A DNA stretch of 64,000 bases from Neolewinella agarilytica (GCF_900110645.1 NZ_FOFB01000007.1:124001-188000); one strand, 5' to 3'. Counted from the stretch's first letter, positions 40,724 through 50,641 are shown. Notes: generated by a model from the letters alone, not told the origin. Program-made: numbers and translations.

Positions 40724-42098
40724 GGGTGAGAGTGTTTTGGTGTTGAGCTACAATTTTCGGAATCAGGGCATCGATGTCCCCCGCGCCCAGTAACAGTAGT
40801 ACGCCGTCGGATAGTTCCGCCGTAGCGTCGAGCATCATTTCGTTGGAAAGCAGTCGGCGGTTAGGGGACGCCATTCCATCATAGATCATCTTGCTTGTCA
40901 CCCCGGGAATAGGCTCCTCGCGGGCGGGGTAGATCGGGATCAGGATCGCTTCGTCGAGCAGGTCCAGAGCGCGGGCGAAGCCCGCAGCGAAGTCCTGTGT
41001 CCGGCTGAAGAGATGGGGCTGAAAGACGCCACGGATAGTTTTGTCGGGATACAGCTCCCGGGCGGCGCTAATGGCCGCTTCCAACTCGGTTGGGTGGTGA
41101 GCGTAGTCGTCAATGATGACAATCTTATCGGTCTTGAGCGCGACTTCAAACCGCCGGGCGATGCCCCGGAAGGTATCCAGTCCCTTACGGATAGCGTCTT
41201 CTCCACCGCCAGCCAGTCTCGTTACTGCGCAGGCCGCTACGGCATTCTCGATGTTGTGCCGGCCGGGCAAAGCTGTTCGGATATTAGTAACCAGATGCCC
41301 GTCAGGCTCCTTGAGGTCAAAATGGAAAGCACCGTCTTCCACGCGAATGTTCTGTGCGGAAAAATCCCCGGTCCCAATACCAAAAGTGGAGAGTAAAACG
41401 TGGTCGATCCCAGAGAAATATTTCGCTACATCATAACGCACAATCAACTGCCCGCCTTCAACCACCTGGCGTGCATAGGCCCGGAAACCGGTTTCCAGCA
41501 TGTTGTCATGATCTCCGTAAATGTCGAGGTGATCGGGGTCGCAGCTAAGTATGACGGCGATGGTCGGGTGCAACTGCAGGAAGCTGCGATCATATTCGTC
41601 GGCTTCGACGACGACCCAATCGCTGTCGCCAGCAACGTAGTTTCCGTCAAAGTCACGGGGGATGCCACCGAGGAAGGCATGGGGCGAAAGCCCGGCTACC
41701 GTCATCAACTTGGTCGTAAGCGTAGTCGTAGTCGTTTTACCATGCGTGCCGGCAATGCCAACGCATTGCATGCCACGGCTGATGAGCCCGAGTACTGCGG
41801 AGCGCTTCATAACGGTGTAATCACCAGTCTGCACCTTCACCAGTTCGGCAAAGTCACGGGGAATAGCAGGCGTCCATACCACCAGCAAATCAGCAGCGGG
41901 TTCAGGAACCAGGTTTACATCAGCCTTACCGTAGTGGATGTCAATACCTTCAGCTTCCAATGCACGAGTCAGCGGCGTCTCGGTCTTATCGTACCCCGCA
42001 ACCGGCAACCCGCGCCCGTTAAAGTAGCGGGCAATCGCACTCATCCCGATGCCACCAACACCGATAAAGTAGACTTGTTTAACGTCAGCTAATTGCAT
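40716..42098 (-). CDS. murC: UDP-N-acetylmuramate-L-alanine ligase
   Basis: 460 residues. Adds L-Ala to UDP-MurNAc in the cytoplasm. Mur-ligase features: FIGVGGIGMSAIA (UDP-binding Rossmann loop, 11-23), ATP loop GIAGTHGKTTT (about 114-124), and the family DDYAHHPTE near residue 330. The start codon shares a base with the murG stop region (1-nt overlap), and the 3' end overlaps ftsQ, consistent with a tightly coupled operon. Confidence 0.97.
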   Translation of the reverse strand: MQLADVKQVYFIGVGGIGMSAIARYFNGRGLPVAGYDKTETPLTRALEAEGIDIHYGKADVNLVPEPAADLLVVWTPAIPRDFAELVKVQTGDYTVMKRSAVLGLISRGMQCVGIAGTHGKTTTTTLTTKLMTVAGLSPHAFLGGIPRDFDGNYVAGDSDWVVVEADEYDRSFLQLHPTIAVILSCDPDHLDIYGDHDNMLETGFRAYARQVVEGGQLIVRYDVAKYFSGIDHVLLSTFGIGTGDFSAQNIRVEDGAFHFDLKEPDGHLVTNIRTALPGRHNIENAVAACAVTRLAGGGEDAIRKGLDTFRGIARRFEVALKTDKIVIIDDYAHHPTELEAAISAARELYPDKTIRGVFQPHLFSRTQDFAAGFARALDLLDEAILIPIYPAREEPIPGVTSKMIYDGMASPNRRLLSNEMMLDATAELSDGVLLLLGAGDIDALIPKIVAQHQNTLTHG

Positions 42099-43246
42099 CA
42101 GGCGGCAGTTTTGGCGGGTGAAGAAATGAGGTTAAGTACTTCGTTGGCAATGCGGGTAACGGCGCCGGTCTGGGCCATTGCGCGAGCGTTCTTACTCAGG
42201 GTCTGGCGGCGGTTTTCCTTATCAAGCAAGTCATAGACAGTTGATACAAGTTGATCGGTTACTTCTTTATCTGCGACCAGGACAGCAGCGTCCCGCTCCG
42301 TCAGTGCCCGGGCATTCATGGTTTGGTGATCTTCCGCTACCCAGGGGCTGGGCACCAGGATGGTGGGTTTGCCGAGGAACTGGATTTCGGCGATGGTCGT
42401 GGAGCCAGCACGTCCGATGACGACGTCAGCTGCAGCGTAAGCCTGCTCCATGTCGTCGATGAAGGCGGAGATGGTGACGTTGGGTAACTGCGCGGTAGCG
42501 CAGTCTTTGAAGGCCTCGTAATAATGCTTGCCACATTGCCAGATCCATTGCACCTGCGGCCGCGCCTGAATAAGCTCAGTGTTGTCGCGCAATGCTTCGT
42601 TGAGGCTACGGGCACCTCCGCTTCCACCCATTAGAAGTATCGTAGTGGACCTCGAAGCGTCCTGGAAGGACCTTTGAGCGTCCGCGCTATGCCGAAGCAC
42701 CCGCTTCAGCATCTCCTCCCTCACCGGATTACCCGTCTCCACCAGCACTTCCTTCGGGAAAAACTTCTCCATTCCCGGAAAGGCCACACAAACTTTATCC
42801 ACGTACTTACCCACCCATTTATTGGCCAGACCGGCAAAGGCATTCGGCTCTTGGATCAGCGTCGGTACGCCCATCTTCGCCGCTACGTATAGGATTGGCC
42901 CACCGGCGTAACCGCCGGTGCCCACCACTACGTCCGGGCGGAAGCTTTTGATAATGCCACGGCTCTGCCACAGGCTGGCAAGCAGCTTGAAGGGGAAGGA
43001 TAGGTTCGACAGTTTCTTCGTCCGGTCCAATCCGCGAATCGGTAAGCCAACAATCTTGTAGCCCGCCATTGGCACCTTTTCCATTTCCATCTTTCCTTCC
43101 GCTCCTACAAACAGGAACTCGGTATCGGGGCGAAGCCGCTTGAGCTCGTCCGCAATGGCGATGGCCGGGTAGATGTGCCCGCCGGTGCCGCCGCCACTTA
43201 CGATTACTCGTAAGGGGGCCGTGTTATGTCCGACACTAGGTTGCAT
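42098..43246 (-). CDS. murG: UDP-GlcNAc:lipid I N-acetylglucosaminyltransferase
   Basis: About 382 residues from ATG 43246. Transfers GlcNAc to lipid I to make lipid II at the inner membrane face. GT28 motifs: VSGGGTGGHIYPAIAIA near the N-terminus, GTGGYAGGPI near residue 115, LLMGGSGGARSLNE near the middle and a C-terminal VIGRAGSTTIAE. The start overlaps ftsW by 11 bp; an upstream in-frame start at 43303 lies inside ftsW and is unlikely. Before the second Rossmann domain an extra 14-residue stretch (ADAQRSFQDASRST) is encoded by two 16-bp near-direct repeats 21 bp apart. Confidence 0.96.
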   Translation of the reverse strand: MQPSVGHNTAPLRVIVSGGGTGGHIYPAIAIADELKRLRPDTEFLFVGAEGKMEMEKVPMAGYKIVGLPIRGLDRTKKLSNLSFPFKLLASLWQSRGIIKSFRPDVVVGTGGYAGGPILYVAAKMGVPTLIQEPNAFAGLANKWVGKYVDKVCVAFPGMEKFFPKEVLVETGNPVREEMLKRVLRHSADAQRSFQDASRSTTILLMGGSGGARSLNEALRDNTELIQARPQVQWIWQCGKHYYEAFKDCATAQLPNVTISAFIDDMEQAYAAADVVIGRAGSTTIAEIQFLGKPTILVPSPWVAEDHQTMNARALTERDAAVLVADKEVTDQLVSTVYDLLDKENRRQTLSKNARAMAQTGAVTRIANEVLNLISSPAKTAA

Positions 43247-44396
43247 CAGCGGTAACGGCTTCGATGTATTTCGAGACAGACAAAATGATGCCGAAGGAAA
43301 CACAGGTGAACAAAAGGGACGTACCCCCCATGGAAATCAGGGGAAGAGTAAGCCCGGTGATGGGTAGCAGGTCGAGGTTGACCGCAATATTGAAGAAGGC
43401 CTGCAGCAGCAGCGCCATACCGATTCCGAAGGCAACCATAGCGCCAAAAGCTTTGGAACTACGGGTTACCAGGCGAACTATCCGGAAGAACAGAAGCACA
43501 TACAGACTGATGACCGCAATGCCGCCAACGACGCCATACTCCTCCACGATGATGGAATAGATAAAGTCAGCGTGCGCCGAAGGAACGTAGTTTCTTTGGG
43601 TTGAGTTTCCGGGGCCAACGCCGATCAGGCCACCATTGGCCATCGCGATCTGGGCTTTGGTGATCTGGTAGCGATCGTCCGTACTGGCGCGTTCCGGGTT
43701 GAAGTAAGTTTCAATCCGCTTTTCCCAGGTCGATGCCCGGGGGATCAGGTGAGGGTAACGTGCACCTATCATCACCATCAGGCTGAAGGCACAAATGCCC
43801 AGCAGCACCAGCATCACGATGTACTGGATGGCTACGCGGCCAACCACCATCATCAGCATGCAGATCAGGAAAAGCATCAGAGCGGAAGAAAGATCGTTTA
43901 CGGCAATCAGCATACAGATGCCAATGATCGGGGCGATGATGGGCAGGAAAGCTTCTTTGAAGTCCTTGATCACGTCTTGCTTAGACCCAATGGACCGGGC
44001 AACGAAGATGATCAGGGCCAGTTTGGCAAAGTCAGAACTCTGGAAGGTGAGCCCGATAATGGGGATTTTCAACCATCGCTTAGCATTGTTAATGTCTACC
44101 CCCAGCCACAGCGTGACTAACAACAGGGCAAAGGCAACCACCAGTAAGCCTGGCGCCCAGCGGCTGAATTTTGTGTAGGCCAGCAAGTGGCAGATGTAGA
44201 TAACCACAATCCCAAAACCAAGGATGAGGCCGTGCTTCATCAGGTAGTAGCCCACTTCACCGTCCCGTTCCACGTAGGCCAGAGATGATGCAGAGCTAAA
44301 GACGGACACCATGGAAATGATGGCCAGCAGGACCACAATGGCCCAGATTACGCGGTCACCCCGCAACTCCGTCGCTATGCGTGCTGATAGGTTCAT
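43236..44396 (-). CDS. ftsW: Lipid II polymerase / cell division protein FtsW
   Basis: 386 residues with about ten membrane segments. SEDS-family glycosyltransferase that polymerises septal peptidoglycan with FtsI. Family marks are visible: KRWLKIPIIGLTFQSSDFAKL (the W and the catalytic-region F-Q-x-S-E/D-x-A-K), PDL-equivalent loop NDLSSALM, GNSTQRNYVPSAHADFIYSIIVEEYG (periplasmic loop), and GLTLPLISMGGTSLL at the end. Genes on both sides overlap by a few nucleotides. Confidence 0.95.
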   Translation of the reverse strand: MNLSARIATELRGDRVIWAIVVLLAIISMVSVFSSASSLAYVERDGEVGYYLMKHGLILGFGIVVIYICHLLAYTKFSRWAPGLLVVAFALLLVTLWLGVDINNAKRWLKIPIIGLTFQSSDFAKLALIIFVARSIGSKQDVIKDFKEAFLPIIAPIIGICMLIAVNDLSSALMLFLICMLMMVVGRVAIQYIVMLVLLGICAFSLMVMIGARYPHLIPRASTWEKRIETYFNPERASTDDRYQITKAQIAMANGGLIGVGPGNSTQRNYVPSAHADFIYSIIVEEYGVVGGIAVISLYVLLFFRIVRLVTRSSKAFGAMVAFGIGMALLLQAFFNIAVNLDLLPITGLTLPLISMGGTSLLFTCVSFGIILSVSKYIEAVTADAT

Positions 44397-45718
44397 GCGT
44401 TAAGGTTTTTGACGGCCGTACGGAATTGATCTCCCCGGTCGATGTAGTTCTTGAAAAGGTCAAAGCTGGCGCAACAGGGACTGAGCAGGATGGTATCTCC
44501 GGTTTTAGCCCGCTGGTTGGCGAAGGTCACTGCGGCCGCAGCGCTGCTGCATTCGAGCAGCGTTGGCACGTCGTTTTTGAAGGCTTCGACCAGCTTGCTG
44601 TTATCAATACCCATACAGATCAGGGTGTGCACTTTGTCCTGCACGATCTCGCGCAGCACATCGTAATCGTTGCCCTTATCGGTGCCGCCGGCGACCCAAA
44701 CAGTAGGGCCGGTCATCGCTTCGAGGGCGAAGTAGCTGGCGTCTACATTGGTGGCTTTGCTGTCATTAATCCAGGTTCGGCCGTCGCTGGTGGGGATAAC
44801 TTCCATGCGGTGGGCCGCAGGGCGGAAGCTGTCCAGTGCCAGCTGAATTTCTTTTTCAGTCACCCCCAGAATCATCGCAATACGAATGGCGAAGAGTGCA
44901 TTGAGGCCGTTGTGGCGGCCACGCAGACTGCCCGTGCCCATGTTGAATTCGTAGCCGTCGATAAAGACGGAAGTGCCACGGACGTCCTCCGGAGAGATCG
45001 TCGTGATGTTCGTGTCCAGACTTTGGCGCCGGAGCGCAGGTGCAATGGTTTGTTGATCGGCCAGGACTAGCAGCCGGTCGCTTAGCTTTTGGTTCTTAGC
45101 GATGGACACCTTGCTGTCGGCGTACTTCTCCAGCTCATAGTTGTAGCGATCGAGGTGGTCGGGTGTAATGTTCAGCACCGTCGCAATGGAAGGGCGGAAA
45201 TCAACCATACCGTCCAGCTGGAAGCTACTGAGTTCGAGCACGTAGACGTCAGCAGGTTCTTCGTCCAGCAAGAGCCTCGCGAAGCTGTCGCCAAGGTTTC
45301 CGCCAGCCAGGGCGTTGACGCCGGCGAAGTCAAGCAGGTGATGCGTCAGCATCGTCGTGGTCGTCTTACCGTTCGAGCCGGTAATACCGATGATCTCCGC
45401 ACCCCGTGGCGCAAAGCGGTAGGCAAACTCAATCTCGCTAATGACCGGTTTCCCGGCATTGCGCAGTTCTACGATCATCGGTACGCTGTCTGGAATTCCG
45501 GGGCTCTTCACCACCTCATCAGCAGCAAAGATGCGCTCGCCCGTGTGTTGATTCGTTTCGAACTCGATACCAGCCTCCCGCAGTTCCTGCAGGTACTTCT
45601 CATTGCCCGGCCCTGCGTCAGATACGAAGACGGCATAGCCCTCCCGCTGTGCGAGGCGGGCCGCACTTACGCCGGATTCTCCGGCTCCGAGGATGGCTAT
45701 GGTTTTCTTCGTTGACAT
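44393..45718 (-). CDS. murD: UDP-N-acetylmuramoyl-L-alanine-D-glutamate ligase
   Basis: 441 residues. Adds D-Glu to UDP-MurNAc-L-Ala. Motifs: ILGAGESGVSAARLA (UDP-binding, 9-23), VVKSPGIP near 70, ATP loop GITGSNGKTT (111-120), NITPDHLDR and NDSKATNVD. It overlaps ftsW by 4 nt. A bipartite-word variant with a 5-nt spacer lies inside the gene at 45025-45044. A perfect 9-bp hairpin stands between the mraY stop and this start. Confidence 0.96.
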   Translation of the reverse strand: MSTKKTIAILGAGESGVSAARLAQREGYAVFVSDAGPGNEKYLQELREAGIEFETNQHTGERIFAADEVVKSPGIPDSVPMIVELRNAGKPVISEIEFAYRFAPRGAEIIGITGSNGKTTTTMLTHHLLDFAGVNALAGGNLGDSFARLLLDEEPADVYVLELSSFQLDGMVDFRPSIATVLNITPDHLDRYNYELEKYADSKVSIAKNQKLSDRLLVLADQQTIAPALRRQSLDTNITTISPEDVRGTSVFIDGYEFNMGTGSLRGRHNGLNALFAIRIAMILGVTEKEIQLALDSFRPAAHRMEVIPTSDGRTWINDSKATNVDASYFALEAMTGPTVWVAGGTDKGNDYDVLREIVQDKVHTLICMGIDNSKLVEAFKNDVPTLLECSSAAAAVTFANQRAKTGDTILLSPCCASFDLFKNYIDRGDQFRTAVKNLNA

Positions 45719-45732
45719 GGTTTAAGTTTGTA

Positions 45733-45752
45733 CCGTCGACTTCAGTCGACGG
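45733..45752. repeat. Perfect hairpin in the mraY-murD junction
   Basis: CCGTCGACT-TC-AGTCGACGG, 9-bp stem, in a 39-bp gap inside an otherwise tightly packed operon. No T-tract follows in the direction of transcription. Confidence 0.7.
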
Positions 45753-45757
45753 CGTTT

Positions 45758-47014
45758 TTAGCGCAGTTTAAGGGTGAGAATGGTAGCTACGGCCAGCAAC
45801 AAGCCCACAATCCAGAAGCGGATTACGATCTTGGTTTCCGGCATACCGAGTTTTTGATAGTGATGGTGAAGGGGTGACATTCGGAAAATGCGTCGGCCTT
45901 CGCCGTATTTTTTCTTCGTGTATTTGAAGTATCCGACCTGCAGTACGACGGAAAGGTTTTCGATCACAAAAATTCCACAGAGTAGCGGCAGCAGAAGTTC
46001 TTTACGCAACAGAATCGCGAGTGCAGCGATAATTCCTCCCAGGGCCAACGATCCGGTATCTCCCATGAAGACCGTAGCGGGGAAGCCGTTGTACCAAAGG
46101 AAACCCAGGCAAGCGCCCAGCAAGCAAGCGCTGAAAATGACCAGCTCCTGCGTTCCGGGCAGATGTAGCACCCCGAGATAATTGGCGGCAATGGCGTTGG
46201 AGCTCACATAGGCGAAGACCGCCAGCACCGTTGCGACAATTGCGGATACGCCAGTGGCCAGGCCATCGAGACCATCCGTCAGGTTCGCAGCGTTGGAGAT
46301 AGCCGTGACGACAAATACAATGAAAGGCACGAAAATGATCCACACCAGCGAAGCGCCGATATTGAAGATATTCTCGTACGCCATCTGGCTGTTCTTGATA
46401 AAGGGTACGTTGGTGAGGGTGGTCCGGTAATTGGCCCGTTTTACCTCTTCTCCGGTATTCAGAGATACGGTAGTTACCTCCCCTACCCGATCAGCATCGG
46501 TCAGCCCAATGGTCTCAGCTTCCGTTTCGGTCATTCTTACGGTGACCTGTTCGCTGAACAGCATGACCAGAGCGATCAGAATGCCAAGGCCTACCTGGCC
46601 GGCAATCTTGAACCGCCCCGCCAATCCGTCCTTATTCTTATGCTTGATCTTCAGGTAATCATCGGTAAAGCCAATGGCTCCCATCCAGACCGTTGCGATC
46701 AGCATGGTGACGAGGTAGGTATTTCCCAGGTTACCCATCAGCAGGCAAGGGACGATGATGGCCAGCAGGATGATAACACCACCCATGGTGGGGGTGCCCG
46801 CCTTTTGGGCCTGGCCTTCCAGGCCAAGGTCCCGCACCGATTCTCCCATCTGATGCCGTTGCAGCATCTTGATAATCTTGCCCCCGAAAATAATACTGAT
46901 GATCAGGCTCAGAATAATGGCCATACCTGCCCGCACACTCAGGAAGTCAAGCAGGTTGTTTCCGGGAAAATCTCCCAGTACGGATTCCAGCCATTCGAAC
47001 AGACTAACTAACAT
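45758..47014 (-). CDS. mraY: Phospho-N-acetylmuramoyl-pentapeptide transferase
   Basis: About 418 residues with ten membrane segments. Makes lipid I from UDP-MurNAc-pentapeptide and undecaprenyl phosphate. Signatures: GTPTMGGVIIL, the Asp pair in GFTDDYLK, NAANLTDGLDGLA, FMGDTGSLALGG and PLHHHYQKLG (catalytic His). It is longer than the ~360-residue E. coli enzyme because of a ~60-residue loop (about 155-215, TETEAETIGLTDADRV...), a form common in Bacteroidota as I recall. ATG 47014 is preferred to GTG 47020; it overlaps murE by 11 nt. Confidence 0.96.
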   Translation of the reverse strand: MLVSLFEWLESVLGDFPGNNLLDFLSVRAGMAIILSLIISIIFGGKIIKMLQRHQMGESVRDLGLEGQAQKAGTPTMGGVIILLAIIVPCLLMGNLGNTYLVTMLIATVWMGAIGFTDDYLKIKHKNKDGLAGRFKIAGQVGLGILIALVMLFSEQVTVRMTETEAETIGLTDADRVGEVTTVSLNTGEEVKRANYRTTLTNVPFIKNSQMAYENIFNIGASLVWIIFVPFIVFVVTAISNAANLTDGLDGLATGVSAIVATVLAVFAYVSSNAIAANYLGVLHLPGTQELVIFSACLLGACLGFLWYNGFPATVFMGDTGSLALGGIIAALAILLRKELLLPLLCGIFVIENLSVVLQVGYFKYTKKKYGEGRRIFRMSPLHHHYQKLGMPETKIVIRFWIVGLLLAVATILTLKLR

Positions 47015-48482
47015 GAGCACGAGTGTTGAGGGCGTTAGTCAATTCCAGCTTGTCATCGAAGGGAAAACGTTCCCCTTTGATTTCCTGGTAGGTTTCGTGG
47101 CCTTTTCCGGCCACCAGTACGACGTCTCCGGGTCGGGCGAGCTGTACGGCGGTGCGGATGGCACTACGGCGATCGGTAATGCGCAGACTTTTTGCTTTGT
47201 GGTCAGCGGAGACGAGGCCGGCTTCCATCTCGTTGAGGATGGCTTCAGGGTCTTCGCTTCTGGGGTTATCGCTGGTCAGGATGGCCTGATCCGACAGGGA
47301 GGCAGCGAGGCGGGCCATTTCGGGGCGTTTGCTCCGGTCGCGGTCGCCGCCGGCACCGACGACACAGAGTAGTCGTCCACCGGGAGGCATTATATCCGCC
47401 AGGGTTTCCAAAACGTTCCGAAGTGCATCCGGTGTGTGGGCATAATCCACCACAGCCGTAATTGCACCCGTGGGATCAGTGACGTAGTCAAGGCGGCCGG
47501 AGGCTGCCCCAAGGCTACTCAGCGCGATGAGCACTTCGTCCTTAGCCATTCCCAACTCCGTGGCGACGCCGTAGGCTGCGAGTAAATTATAGGCATTGAA
47601 GCGTCCGATCAGGCGAGTAAACACCTGCGTTCCGTCCACCTCCAGCTGTAAGCCCTGGGGAGAGCTGGAGAGTACCTTAGCGCGGTAATCGACCATTTTC
47701 CGGAGACTGTAAGCGCGCTTGGCGGCTGCCGTATTTTGCAGCATGATGGCGCCATTTTTATCGTCGGCGTTAGTCAGTGCAAAAGCCGTTTTTTCCAGTT
47801 GATCGAAGAAAGCCTTCTTAGCATCCCGGTAGGCCGCAAAGGTCTCATGATAATCTAGATGATCGTGGCTCAGGTTGGTGAATACCCCGCCGTTGAAAGC
47901 GAGGCCTTCCGTTCTGTGTTGGGCTACGGCGTGGGAACTGACTTCCATGAAGACATAGTCACAGCCTGCCGCCCGCATTTCGGCCAGCAGTGCATTGATG
48001 GCCAATGCATCAGGGGTCGTATGGGTGGCTTCCAGGACCGTCTGACCGATGCGGACTTCAACGGTAGACAGCAAACCGGCCTTGTACCCCAACTTGGTAA
48101 AGAGGTCGTGCAAGAGCGTGGCAACGGTTGTTTTACCGTTGGTGCCCGTGATGCCAATGAGGGTAAGATCCTGGCTGGGGTTGCCGTGGAATTCGGTGGC
48201 GAGGAGTGCGAGGGCCTGAGCGGAGTTTTGGACTTGGATGTAGCACCCCCCCTCCCCTGGTCCACCCTCCGGCATCTCCTCACAAACCACCACCGTAGCG
48301 CCATTCGCAATGGCTTTATCTATATAATCATGTCCATCTACCTGCGTTCCGCGAACGGCCACAAACAGGCTATTACTTGTTGCCTGACGACTGTCAAAAA
48401 CCATGCCGCTCACCACACGACCGACCGGCTCACCGGAAACGGCGAGTGGTTGAATACGATCGATTAATTGAGTGAGCTGCAT
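47004..48482 (-). CDS. murE: UDP-N-acetylmuramoyl-tripeptide synthetase (meso-DAP type)
   Basis: 492 residues. Adds the third amino acid to UDP-MurNAc-L-Ala-D-Glu. ATP loop GITGTNGKTT (110-119), HTTPDA, FTNLSHDHLDYH and the specificity motif DNPR near residue 405 (TSDNPRSEDP) are visible. DNPR is the known marker of meso-diaminopimelate-adding enzymes, so the wall is predicted to be DAP type. No murF follows, so that ligase must be encoded elsewhere. Confidence 0.97.
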   Translation of the reverse strand: MQLTQLIDRIQPLAVSGEPVGRVVSGMVFDSRQATSNSLFVAVRGTQVDGHDYIDKAIANGATVVVCEEMPEGGPGEGGCYIQVQNSAQALALLATEFHGNPSQDLTLIGITGTNGKTTVATLLHDLFTKLGYKAGLLSTVEVRIGQTVLEATHTTPDALAINALLAEMRAAGCDYVFMEVSSHAVAQHRTEGLAFNGGVFTNLSHDHLDYHETFAAYRDAKKAFFDQLEKTAFALTNADDKNGAIMLQNTAAAKRAYSLRKMVDYRAKVLSSSPQGLQLEVDGTQVFTRLIGRFNAYNLLAAYGVATELGMAKDEVLIALSSLGAASGRLDYVTDPTGAITAVVDYAHTPDALRNVLETLADIMPPGGRLLCVVGAGGDRDRSKRPEMARLAASLSDQAILTSDNPRSEDPEAILNEMEAGLVSADHKAKSLRITDRRSAIRTAVQLARPGDVVLVAGKGHETYQEIKGERFPFDDKLELTNALNTRAHVS

Positions 48483-48523
48483 GGTTCTAATCTCAGTTGC
48501 AAAAAATAAAAAATGAAGAGTCT

Positions 48524-50641
48524 TTAATTTAGGATTAAGGTCACATCCTTACCGCGTTGGCCGCGGCCGTCTTTGTGCCATTTCTGGTCCGTTACGCGCC
48601 CTACCCCCTGGGGGTGAACGCGGTATCCTTCGTTCTCCAGGACGTATACGGCATCACGCAAGCGCATGCCCCGAACGTTCGGGAATTTCTGGGCTGCGGG
48701 GTCCCAGGGTTTGATGTCAACCCGTTCGTCTCCGGCATCCACAACGGCTAGTTCTGTGGCGGGCAGCGAGTCCAGATCAACGTTGACATAGTCTAGTACC
48801 CGGGTGATTTCATCCAGGTAGCCTGCATCCCGATTCGGGAGTTGACCAGCATACAGCACTGGCCGGGGGCCTTCATTGAGAGCATCGTGTACCTCAATCA
48901 TGCTGTTGTAGATATTGTCCGCAATTTCACGAAAAACAGGTCCGGCAACCTCTCCACCGTAGTAACCACCCCGGCTGGGGTTATAAATGACAACGATGAC
49001 GCTGTACTTTGGATTCTCCGCCGGGAAGTAGCCCGCAAAGCTGGCCTGGTATTCTTTCTTCCGACGGCGCTTACCATAGTTCTGCTGGCTTGTTCCCGTT
49101 TTACCCGCAAAGCGGTATTGGTCCGACTTCAGTTTGTAAGCCGTACCGTTTTCTACTACTCCTTCCATCAGCATCCGTAGTTGCTCGATGGTCTGTTGGG
49201 AAGCAATTTCTTCATCGATCACCGTTGGCTTATAGTCAGTCACGACTTCACCGTCCCGGCGGACTTCCTCCACCAGGTAAGGCTTCATCATTCGTCCGTT
49301 GTTAGCAACGGAGTTGAAGAAAGTCAGCGTTTGCAGCGGTGTCAGCTTGCTCTCGTAACCAAAGGCCAGCCATGCCCGGGAAATACCCGACCAGGTCGTA
49401 GAGCTCGTATCGTTAATGAAGGGTTGCGCTTCACCTTCGATCTCGACCCCCGTCTTTTCGTTAAGGTGGAAAGATTGCAGTCGGGCGGAGAATTCGTTGT
49501 CCTGATACAAGCTGTCGGCCAGTTTGGCCATCGCCACATTCGAAGACTGTTCGAAGGCCTGCCGTACACTGATCACGTTCCACTTCCGACTGAGGGGATT
49601 AGAGTCCGTGATCGTTTTATCATAGAATTCTTTACTCCCGTTTTCAATGTCGATCTCACTGTCCAGCGTTACCTTATTATCTTCCAACAGGGCCATCATG
49701 GTAGCCAGCTTGAAGGTCGATCCTTGCTCGGTGGCCATCGCCAGAGCATAGTTGTACATTTCGTAGTAGCGGGCACCGTCTCTGGTTTTACCCAGATTCG
49801 CCATTGCACGGATCGCGCCGGTCTCCACGTCCATAACCACTACACTGCCCCAGTTGGGGAGGTGCTTGCGAACGGCCCGGTCGAGCGCATTTTCAGCAAT
49901 ATCCTGGATGTTGACGTCGATTGTAGTGTACACGTCCGCTCCGGAGGTAGGCTCCACAATGGAGAGGTTCTCCGTCGGCAGCCAGATGCCACCCGGTGAT
50001 CGGAACATTTCTGCTTTACCGCTTTTTCCTGCCAGTGGCTCGTTGAAAGCACCCTCGATACCGACGAGCTTATTATCAGAGCTGTAACCGATAGTTCTCC
50101 GGGCCAGCCAGCCGAAAGGGCGCTTGCGTTCGTCGCGTTTTTCCACGATCAATCCTCCCTGCATCCGGCCGAGGTTAAAGATCGGGAACCGTTGAATCTG
50201 TTGCAGTTTGCGGTAGCTTACGCTCTCCGCAATTTTGTAGTAATGCTTAGCCCGCTGCCCTACACTATCGCGCATATCGATCAACTTCTCACGCCAGGCA
50301 CCCGTCGTCATATCAGGGTTCACGTGGGTGGCCAGCAGGTACGCCAGGCTGTCCACATTATCGTAGTATTCTCTCGGCGGGGCAACAAAGGGATCGAAGT
50401 GTAAGCTGAAGTAAGGCACCGAAGTGGCCAGCAGATTTTCGTTACGGCTGTAGATGTTTCCACGCTCCGCCGTCACCGTCCGCTCCTGAAACAGTTCACT
50501 TCCCATTTCCAGGTACTCTGCCTGCCGCAGGACGGCAATATCGATCGTTCGCCAGACGAGCACCACCGCCACGGGAACGACGATCAACGCCGTGATGGCG
50601 TAGATGCGTACCAGTACTTCGTCTTTAAAATTTACGGCCAC
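48524..50641 (-). CDS. ftsI: Septal penicillin-binding protein (FtsI/PBP3-like) with PASTA domain
   Basis: 705 residues. N-terminal membrane helix (about 11-31), PBP dimerisation domain starting RGNIYSRNENLLA, then the transpeptidase: S-x-x-K in QGSTFKLA (near 307), SSN in EQSSNVAMA (near 367) and KTGTSQ (near 512). A PASTA domain closes the protein (about 645-705, FPNVRGMRLRDAVYVLENEGY). It cross-links septal peptidoglycan with FtsW in the periplasm. A C-terminal PASTA is absent from E. coli FtsI but known in Bacteroidota homologues, to my knowledge. The 59-bp gap to the ftsL-like gene is otherwise plain. Confidence 0.95.
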   Translation of the reverse strand: MAVNFKDEVLVRIYAITALIVVPVAVVLVWRTIDIAVLRQAEYLEMGSELFQERTVTAERGNIYSRNENLLATSVPYFSLHFDPFVAPPREYYDNVDSLAYLLATHVNPDMTTGAWREKLIDMRDSVGQRAKHYYKIAESVSYRKLQQIQRFPIFNLGRMQGGLIVEKRDERKRPFGWLARRTIGYSSDNKLVGIEGAFNEPLAGKSGKAEMFRSPGGIWLPTENLSIVEPTSGADVYTTIDVNIQDIAENALDRAVRKHLPNWGSVVVMDVETGAIRAMANLGKTRDGARYYEMYNYALAMATEQGSTFKLATMMALLEDNKVTLDSEIDIENGSKEFYDKTITDSNPLSRKWNVISVRQAFEQSSNVAMAKLADSLYQDNEFSARLQSFHLNEKTGVEIEGEAQPFINDTSSTTWSGISRAWLAFGYESKLTPLQTLTFFNSVANNGRMMKPYLVEEVRRDGEVVTDYKPTVIDEEIASQQTIEQLRMLMEGVVENGTAYKLKSDQYRFAGKTGTSQQNYGKRRRKKEYQASFAGYFPAENPKYSVIVVIYNPSRGGYYGGEVAGPVFREIADNIYNSMIEVHDALNEGPRPVLYAGQLPNRDAGYLDEITRVLDYVNVDLDSLPATELAVVDAGDERVDIKPWDPAAQKFPNVRGMRLRDAVYVLENEGYRVHPQGVGRVTDQKWHKDGRGQRGKDVTLILN

